DNA of 64,000 nt from Sphaerosporella brunnea (lineage: Eukaryota > Ascomycota > Pezizomycetes > Pezizales > Pyronemataceae). The notes beneath the pieces are model-generated. The model made no database searches. It worked only from the letters and a program-made list of their open reading frames with translations, and was not told the origin of the DNA. Positions within the stretch are counted from its first letter, which is position 1, and the number at the start of each line of letters is the position of its first letter. The stretch spans positions 21,927-85,926 of the forward strand of contig VXIS01000207.1 of the NCBI GenBank assembly GCA_008704415.1. The letters run 5' to 3'. Both the position numbers and the translations under genes were made by a program. Below are positions 57,117-64,000 of the stretch, piece after piece.

Positions 57117-57512
57117 GGCGGGGTGCGGAGTTAAGCTCGCTGAAAGGTTCTAGATAAGTAGCTTAATGCAGGCGGGGTTCCGCCGGATTCGCCCGGCACT
57201 TCCAACTCAACCCCCCATGGAATCATCCAAGGTGAACCCACGCGCAATCCTCCCAGCTCATCTGCGCTCGCAGCTGAAATCGGAGTCACCTTGTCGCGCT
57301 CTGGTCGCGCTTCGGCCCAATCTATCAAGTGCACCTGAACTACTCTTCTCGGTCTTTGATCCTAAAATTCGTCGATTCTCCGTTGACGCACGGTCCGAAT
57401 CGTATCAATTAGGTAGCATCAAGATCTAATTACGGACAAGATCTACATAGTGCTCGCTCAGTAAAAGTCTATCTAAAAACGAGTGCAGCTCAACTGAATG
57501 AAGATTAATTCA
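57117..57512. other. Intergenic VPS37 upstream to RFC5 3' end
   Basis: These 396 bases hold the VPS37 promoter and RFC5 3' flank, both on the minus strand. An open frame on the plus strand (57166-57429) has no recognisable identity and is left out. Confidence 0.5.
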
Positions 57513-58913
57513 TTAAACATCGATCCCCATCAGGTAGCTCTCCAGTATTCGCATGAACTTGGCCACAAAAGCCTCCAGATGGAAGATATGCTTGCTTCCT
57601 ATGTGGATTCTATGCTCGTAAAAAGCAGACCACTTGATCACATCAGGCTTGAGTGCATCATCGATCCGCTCAACCAGACGAAAAGTCAACAACTAGAAAC
57701 ATCAGTATGCGGATATGAGATTGCGTGTAGCTAAGATTGAATCTACCTTCAAGATTGTTGTTGCTGGAATGCAGTGAGTGAGCAGGTCGTACAGTTTGAC
57801 TCGCACCTGCATAATCCTACACTTTGGTTCAGGATTTGTTACCTCGGGGGTCTGTATTGGATGAATACCTTAAGGGTGTGTGCTCTGCCAAGATCTCGTC
57901 TGCGATCTGACTGATCAAAGCCTCGAAATCCGGTGGGGGTATAGGAGTATCGTCCTTGATGATTTCGCTAAGCACAAATCAGCACAGCTCACTGGCGCCC
58001 AGTAACGATGCGATTCACACACTTCTGAGAGTAAACAGCTTCGAATATCAACAGAGCCCTTCTCAAATTTCTTCCACTCTCATCCGCAATTCTGGCAGCC
58101 AACTTTTCCTTGAACTCCAGCTTTTCCAGGTCCGCCGTGTACTTCAAAATCTTGACAATTTCGTCTTTTGTGGGTGCAGCAACCCGGACGAGCAGCGTCC
58201 TACTCTTTATAGGAGGGATAATATTTGCGGTTGAGTTGGCTACAAGAATCAATCGCAAGTTCGGGGAGTACTTCTCCATGGTTCGACGGAGCGCTGCCTG
58301 TGCATCTCGGGTGAGGTATTCCGCCTCATTGATCACCACTACTTTGAAGCGTTGCTTCGCTGCCAGATCAACCTGTTGGGTCTGCGCAGTCTCCTTGAGC
58401 AAATTCTGGATGACAACCCGATCGTAACTTCCCACGTCCGAAGGAGTAATCTCCAGGTGGTAGTTGGACGCCACGATGTTGAACTCGATTTTACGATTGG
58501 TAGTGGTCTGGAAGACGCGCGCATCGATGCGAATCTACGAGCAGTTCCGTTAGCAGCTGCACCACGCCAATATTCCCAGTCCGAACCTTCTCAGCACCAG
58601 GTCCATAGAGCTCCTTCAAAGTGGCCACAATGCGAGTCTTTTTGCCAGCGCCAGATGGACCATAAATAAGGAGGTGAGGGAAGTCGCCGCTGTTCGCCTG
58701 TGAGGCTGTCAGTTTTCTGCGTCAAGTGCGCCCGGGGGCGACCATGCTGTTGGATGTAACAACGTACGAGCGACTTCAGCCTTGAAGACAGGCCTTCATG
58801 ATACTGTATCCGTCAGAATATTTGATTCCCCTTTGCGCTATTGAAGAAAAGGCGAAACTGACGTGCAAGGCCTCCAGCGAACGAGGCCGATGTTTGTCGA
58901 CAAGGAGAGGCAT
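57513..58913 (-). CDS. RFC5: Replication factor C subunit 5 (clamp loader)
   Basis: Seven exons in transcript order (58863-58913, 58768-58803, 58587-58697, 58023-58534, 57869-57967, 57747-57816, 57513-57692) give 352 aa (yeast 354). RFC loads PCNA on primed DNA; this is the yeast Rfc5/human RFC3 subunit. The start MPLLVDKHRPRSLEALHYHE spans the first junction. The P-loop GPSGAGKKTR has the degenerate form expected of this subunit. YHLEITPSDVGSYDRVVIQ, INEAEYLTRDAQAALRRTME and the SRC-like motif IIPPIKSRTLLVRV follow. The C-terminal collar has VRVKLYDLLTHCIPATTILK and ends YLMGIDV. The third-to-last junction (acceptor before 57816) is the only one giving RIMQVRVKLYD. Confidence 0.96.
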
Positions 58914-59147
58914 AATATGCGAGGAATTCGGTAGGGTAGAAGTTCGCTGAAAGAAAGGTTGCTGGCTGATTGAAAAATTGAGCTCGAGGAGGCGGTGCAA
59001 TGCGGTGCGGTCAGGCTGGGGGGGGGGGAGGTTGGGGTGAAGGCGTGCGATTTGGGTTTGTTTGGTTGAGAGGGAGACGCGAGTCGCGTTCTTCGAAAAA
59101 TTACTCGCGCGCGTCAAGGTTATTCAGAGTAGTAATCATTTTGTTCC

Positions 59148-59190
59148 AGCCAATCAGAAAATCCGGAGCTTGGCACTCGGCCGCGCAAGG
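59148..59190 (-). mobile_element. Remnant right end of MITE family A
   Basis: CCAATCAGAAAATCCGGAGC and TTGGCACTCGGCC match the right terminus of the element at 10191-10613 with a few changes and stop at a TA (59191-59192). The rest of that element is missing. Confidence 0.7.
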
Positions 59191-59192
59191 TA

Positions 59193-59459
59193 CTCGACGG
59201 ATTTTTAAGTCTTGGGACACCTGAGAAACCCTAACCCACAATCGAAAAACGTAGAAAAATCGATATCTCCACTGGCTTGGCTCCAAAAATTGCGATTGCT
59301 GGCTCAAAATTAATGCGAAAGAGCCCTCGTCAGTTCTGGCAGTAAGATGCTCAGCGTTTATTTTTTCTGTGACGATATCGTGTTTTGCGTTGCTGCTTTT
59401 TGGTGGGGCGCGCGTGGGTTAGGGTTTTAGCGTGTCCCAACACTTAAAAATCCGTCCAG
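59193..59459. mobile_element. MITE, family F, 267 bases, telomere-like motif in its ends
   Basis: Inverted ends CTCGACGGATTTTTAAGT...GGGACAC and, inward, AACCCTAACCCAC on the left match GTGGGTTAGGGTTTT.GCGTGTCCC and CTTAAAAATCCGTCCAG on the right, about 45 bases with few mismatches. TA flanks at 59191-59192 and 59460-59461. The element lies about 200 bases upstream of RPL5. The arms include a TTAGGGTT unit resembling the fungal telomere repeat, but only one copy. Confidence 0.8.
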
Positions 59460-59657
59460 TAAAGCGTGAATGCCCCCTCAACCCTAGCACTTTGTACCCT
59501 AACCCCTTAGCCAGTCACAGTCACGTGTACGCGATTCTCAACACACAGAAACTTGGCGTTGCGACCCGCGATATTCACGAACAGTCGACGACGAGAAAAT
59601 CCGACCAGCCGACGCCCAACTAACCAACCTCATCGACCAGGAATCCCGTGTCTCAAG

Positions 59658-60849
59658 ATGGTATGTTTTGTCCACATCTGCGAATTCCAGATCCCTCGAA
59701 CTTTACGACTCGGAACACTGACGGTTTTGGTAGCCTTTCACCAAGCTCGTCAAGTCCAGCGCCTACTTCTCGCGTTACCAGACCAAGTACCGCCGCAGGA
59801 GGGAGGGAAAGACCGACTACTATGCTCGCAAGCGTCTGATCACCCAGGCCAAGAACAAGTACAACGCTCCCAAGTACCGTCTGGTCGTTCGCTTCACCAA
59901 CCGCGATGTACGTTCAATCTTTCCACCATCTTCGTCAACTTTGTTGCGATGCGCATTGCCCTGTACCTCGAGCATTCGCATTGCTTCAAAAAAGTGGCAG
60001 AAATGCCCAGAGCATTGTATGTGAATGGAGGGGGGCTAATGTTGCGGCCTATCTTTGTGAATACAGATCGTCTGCCAGATCGTCACCTCCGAAATTGTTG
60101 GTGACAAGGTCTTCGCTGCGGCCTACTCCCACGAGCTTCCCCGGTACGGCATCAAGCACGGTCTCACCAACTGGGCCGCCGCCTACGCCACTGGTCTTCT
60201 CCTGGCCCGCCGCACTCTTGCCAAGCTGAAGCTCGACGAGGACTTCACGGGTGTTGAGGAGGCCGATGGAGAGTTCAAGTTGACCGAGGCCGTTGAGGTC
60301 GACGGCGAGGAGCGTCGCCCCTTCAAGGCCCACCTTGACGTCGGTCTCCACCGTACCTCCACTGGTGCCCGTGTCTTCGGCGCCATGAAGGGTGCCTCCG
60401 ACGGTGGTCTGCTCATCCCCCACTCCGAGAGCCGTTTCCCCGGTTTCGACATGGAGTCCAAGGAGCTTGACGCCGAGACCTTGAGGAAGTACATCTTCGG
60501 TGGTCACGTCGCTGAGTACATGGAGACCCTTGCCGATGACGATGAGGAGCGCTACAAGTCGCAGTTCCAGCAGTACATCGATGACGGTATTGAGGGTAAG
60601 TGCAGTTCTATGACTTGGCGATTGTTATGCAGTGCTGATGTTTTTAAAGCCGATGGTCTTGAGGAGGTCTACGAGCAGGCCCACGCCAAGATCCGTGAGA
60701 ACCCCAACCTCCCTGACCCCAAAGCCGGTGAGCGCAAGCCCGCCGAGTACTGGAAGGCGGAGAGCAGCAAGTACCGCAGCAAGAAGCTCTCTCGCGAGGA
60801 GCGCCGCGAGCGCGTCCAGCAGAAGATCAAGGAGCTTGTTGCCGCTTAA
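59658..60849 (+). CDS. RPL5: 60S ribosomal protein L5 (uL18)
   Basis: Exons 59658-59660 (ATG alone), 59734-59907, 60067-60595 and 60650-60849 give 301 aa. uL18 binds 5S rRNA and, with uL5 and Rsa4-dependent steps, forms the central protuberance. [20 protein letters not shown] follows the first junction; [72 protein letters not shown] and [20 protein letters not shown] are all present. The C terminus is Lys/Arg/Glu-rich ([21 protein letters not shown]). The start codon forms its own exon: no other in-frame ATG precedes CCTTTCACC. Confidence 0.97.
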
Positions 60850-62055
60850 GCTCCTTTTTTCTTCCGTTGCACGGTGTATTTTTCGAGCTAAAAAATAAAA
60901 GCATGGGTTCTCTGGGTTCGAAATACGGTGTTCTGGTCACGAATTCTTTTTTTTTTCTTTCGGTAACTAGTGATCGATGGACCTACAGTCGTGTATACTT
61001 TCTTCTCCATAATGCTTTCGGTACATCATGCATATCATCCTCGGTGGAGTTATGTAGTGAACCAGTCGATACTTGCTCCACGCGCCCCTGCTCTTGAGGA
61101 TGATTGACTATTCTACGTCTGAGAAAGATGACGGCCATACATAATCACTGCGGAGAGTTCCTTTGCTTGAAGTTTGAATTGTTCGAGTGGGGGGAAGTTC
61201 TTGGTGAGTGGAGAGAAAGCCCTTGAGAATGGTAATCGCAGTGGCTTGTCAGGACCCTGTGGGCCTCCTTAACAATCACATTCTTATCAGCTAACCGACT
61301 AGCTAACCCTGACCTCTACCGTGTCAATCCAGACATAAGGCGGGCGGGCGGGCGCGTCAAACATCTACCGTATTTTTTTGGAGCGAAAGGCGGAGCGCCT
61401 TGTGATTTTTCCGGAGGTGGTATGGTGCACGCAATCTATGATGGGGGTGAAGAAAGCGACCGCGATAACTCGGCGTTCAGCGACCGGATAGACAAAAGCA
61501 ATCTGTTAGGCTGGAGAGCTAGAGGAGCACTGTCATGTAACAGATTTATTTTACCTTGCGGATACAAGGACAAAAAGTTATCACGAACGACGTTCAAGCA
61601 CTTTGTAGTTATTGTGAAAACCGTCCTGTGCACCACAGGCCGAAGCAAGCCTGAGCATACAAAAACTTCTAGATATGATGAAAATAGTCTCCTACGCTTT
61701 CTGTTTCTCTTTTTTTGTTGGTTCTCCTATCTGAACAATCCTGTAAAGTGTCCAAGTGATGTCCTAAAACAGTGCCGCGATATCTGGGTTAGGGTTCTGA
61801 ACGGTTGAAATTTTGTGGGTCAGCCGTTGTCCGGTGTAGGGGTGCGGTCACTGAAGGGGGGTAATCGGGTACTCGTGCCAAGGTGGTTACCACCACCCCC
61901 GGTCGCTCGCAGGCTCGCGAACACTCACAAGTGAGTGCCGGTCAGTCGAACGCAACTTTCATATCCAACACCACTTTTTCCCGTCCGCCTCAATCAACCC
62001 CCCCTTTTTACCACAATCGACCCCCCCTTTTTACCACCACAACCACAATTAAATC
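60850..62055. other. Repeat-like gap downstream of RPL5
   Basis: About 1.2 kb without genes. After TA at 61421-61422, TGGTGCACGCA and following bases resemble the left end of the family B element (10616). CCGTATTTTTTTGG after TA at 61365 resembles the start of families C and E. No complementary right ends were found nearby, so both are noted only as possible remnants. Confidence 0.5.
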
Positions 62056-62730
62056 ATGCCACCAAAGCGAAAACTTGAAGTAGAGTCCTATGAGTCTATT
62101 GAGGCTCGAATTCAAGAGGCTATCGACGTTCTGGAGGAGAGAGGGGAGGAAAAGCCAAACCTTGCTGCTGCTGCGCGGGAGTTCAAAGTTCTGATAACAC
62201 GACTACGAGCGAGATGGAACGGCCGACGCTCGAAGTGCGACGTACCAGGCCCGAATAAAAGGCTCTCGGAAGATCAGGAACTCGCAGTCTGCCTTGATCT
62301 TGACCGTTTGGATGATATTGGGATGTGTGCTCGCAAGAAGATGGTTACTAGCTGTGCGAACGCGATCCTGGCGAATGCGCATGAAGACCCCAATACCGAA
62401 CCACCGATTGTCGGACTACAATGGACGAAGCGATTTCTCGACCGTCATCCCGAATACTTTATCCGAAAGCAGAGCACTATGGATATCGATCGCAAAAATG
62501 CACACGATCCGGAAGCGTTCCGCAAGTGGTTTGCAGAGTTCAAGAAGATAGGCGACCAATACGATATCCAGCCTCGGGACATATACAATTTTGACGAGAC
62601 TGGTTTCCGCATTGGTATCGGAAAAGATCAGTGGATTATCACGCGGGATTCCAACCGTCAAGCCTATCTTGGTAGTTCGACAAATCGAGAACTCGTCACT
62701 GTGTGTGTGAGCCTTTTCCTTATATCTTGA
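62056..62730 (+). pseudogene. Truncated pogo/Fot1-type transposase
   Basis: A 224-codon frame starting MPPKRKLEVESYESIEARIQ carries an N-terminal helix-turn-helix (LAAAAREFKVLITRLRARWN), a CENP-B-type second DNA-binding block (VGLQWTKRFLDRHPEYF) and the first catalytic Asp in IYNFDETGFRIGIGKDQWI. It breaks off at STNRELVTVCVS, where the family continues with the second Asp and the rest of the DDE core. Full transposases of this type are about 500-550 aa. A GT at the end could be a splice donor, but no continuation was recognised downstream, so the copy is probably dead. Confidence 0.8.
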
Positions 62731-64000
62731 TTCAAGGCTGAGAGTGGGTTATCTTTTAGCTTAATAGAAGAGCCAGGAAGACTCGATTATCATAATGTAA
62801 TAATCTTAAGGGGTTCTCTTTAATTTCTGGGAAGACAACAGAGAAGAGGATCTGTGTCTTTGAGGAGGCTTGGTTGCTTTTCGTTCGTTTTGGTTTCGAA
62901 GCTGATGATTCTGGAGATCTGGAGGAGTTGTGTGGGCAGGAACGGCCCTCTTTATAGTAGAACCCGCTCTTCTTTAATCGTTGAGCGGAGGGTCAGTGGG
63001 AATCCCTTTGACCCTGAATAATAGTGGGGCAAATCCTATCGTCTGCAGAGGGTGTGCTTTGTACGTGGACAGAGAAATCTTTCATGCATGGGCATGCAAT
63101 CTTTCCCCGCTCGTGAGTCTTTTTCTGCAATCAGTGCGTCGTCATATCTATATTGCAGGACGCTGGCATGATCGTCAGCATGCCCTACAGCTTGCTTTGA
63201 TTGTGCCCCCTTGCGAGACTAGACTGTTGCACTCTGACGAGTCCAGCTTATTGTGCAGGATGCTGGCGTGATCAGCTTGCTCTAAGGCCTGCTTGGATTA
63301 CGCCCCCTTGCTTCAGCTGAACTTGCAGTACACCATTAGCAGATGAGGTATTATCAGACTTCTGCGGCAGACGCGGGCACCGATGACTCGTCATATCAAT
63401 ATTGATGTGGGGGTTCTCCGGTCGTGTCATACCGCCGAAGCACGCCATATGACAAACGACACCCACACCAGTGACTAGACTCTGCATATTGGACTCCACC
63501 TTTGTCTGCTGGCCTTTCCCCTCATTCTGCCGGCTGATTGACTCCGACGCTCTGCAGGTCGTCCTCGTATTCTGCAGCTCCGTTGGTACGATGGATGGTA
63601 TGGCGGCTTGCTTCATAAAGAGGCTCGTCGCTCCCCTCGCTCTTTTCTCCTTCATCCTTTCTACAACTCCTACTATTCTTTACTCCTGGGACATCGAACG
63701 GATCCTCATTACCAACGCACCATACCGACTTGAGCACCTAAAGGTAGGCACGCGGCGTGTCACACCCTAAACTGTGACAATATGATTTTGGTATAAGAAT
63801 GGTACGTTTATAATCATTGAATAGTATCAACATCCAAGATCAGTCAGAAGGCCTATGTGGCCACCCCCCGAACCGCCCCCGGAGTCATCAGCATCCGAGG
63901 AGTCGGGACAATGTCCCGATACTGCCCGGCCGCTCCTCGTGCCCGGACGCTGACCGGTCCAAGTGCCGCGCGTACTACGGGACGCCCAACCAATTATAAT
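62731..64000. other. Repeat-rich right end of window
   Basis: No gene is recognised. Two diverged direct copies of a ~60-base unit (TGCAGGA.GCTGGC.TGATC ... CCCCCTTGC) lie at about 63156-63216 and 63253-63311. From about 63759, TGTCACACCCTAAACTGTGA begins like a fungal Gypsy LTR and may run past the window edge. Both calls are tentative. Confidence 0.4.

Larger units (their letters stand above)
58914..59657. promoter_or_regulatory. Divergent upstream region RFC5/RPL5 containing MITEs
   Basis: These 744 bases lie between divergent starts. The middle third is occupied by a family A remnant (59148-59190) and a family F element (59193-59459). The RPL5 promoter must lie in the last ~200 bases or inside the element. 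Confidence 0.6.

Noticed and set aside
57166..57429. 87-codon plus-strand frame between VPS37 and RFC5
   Set aside because: No recognisable domain, no splice partners, and it lies in a short intergenic region between two minus-strand genes.
59225..59425. Telomere or chromosome-end signature (CCCTAA/TTAGGG)
   Set aside because: There is only about one unit in each arm of a MITE, with unique genes on both sides.

Overview
The window is nuclear DNA of a filamentous ascomycete (Pezizomycotina). It holds 30 recognisable protein-coding genes on both strands, one tRNA and at least nine small transposon-derived elements. The genes are spliced, with mostly 50-75 nt GT-AG introns, often very close to the start codon, and the proteins read as fungal versions of conserved eukaryotic housekeeping factors. 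GC content is moderate, homopolymer runs are frequent in intergenic DNA, and the DPM1/DPM2 pair is of the multi-subunit (human and fission yeast) type. The species cannot be named from the sequence alone. All exon coordinates come from reading frames, splice sites and remembered family sequences. No database search was possible.

Layout. 0-16 kb: DBP6 (cut by the left edge), GPI3, CCT6, TIF11 (eIF1A), GCD6 (eIF2B epsilon), tRNA-Lys(CTT), a nested group of inverted-repeat elements, GPI8, a NIPSNAP protein and RPL10. 16-36 kb: ENP2, ALF1 (tubulin cofactor B), ALA1 (AlaRS), a UPF0235 protein, DPM1, RPL13, a 2-oxoglutarate oxygenase, SNF7, GPI19 (PIG-P) and NUS1. 35-50 kb: cytosolic ProRS, a 1.7 kb repeat-filled gap, ENP1 (bystin), DPM2, RSA4 (Notchless), another repeat-bearing gap, a SANT/Myb protein, TRM9 and YUH1. 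50-61 kb: VMA8, a gap with a decayed transposase, NOG1 with a hAT-type MITE directly behind it, VPS37, RFC5 and RPL5. 61-64 kb: repeat-rich DNA with a truncated pogo/Fot1-type transposase.

Two functional themes stand out. Six genes belong to one membrane glycolipid route. NUS1 makes dolichol. DPM1 and DPM2 make dolichol-phosphate-mannose. GPI3 and GPI19 start the GPI anchor, and GPI8 attaches it to protein. A second group serves ribosome production and translation: DBP6, ENP1, ENP2, RSA4, NOG1, three 60S proteins, eIF1A, eIF2B epsilon, AlaRS, ProRS, TRM9 and a tRNA gene.

The most interesting non-genic content is a set of small inverted-repeat elements. Most are bounded by TA dinucleotides and some lie end to end. 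The best gene-level observation is a long in-frame, presequence-like leader upstream of the cytosolic start of AlaRS.
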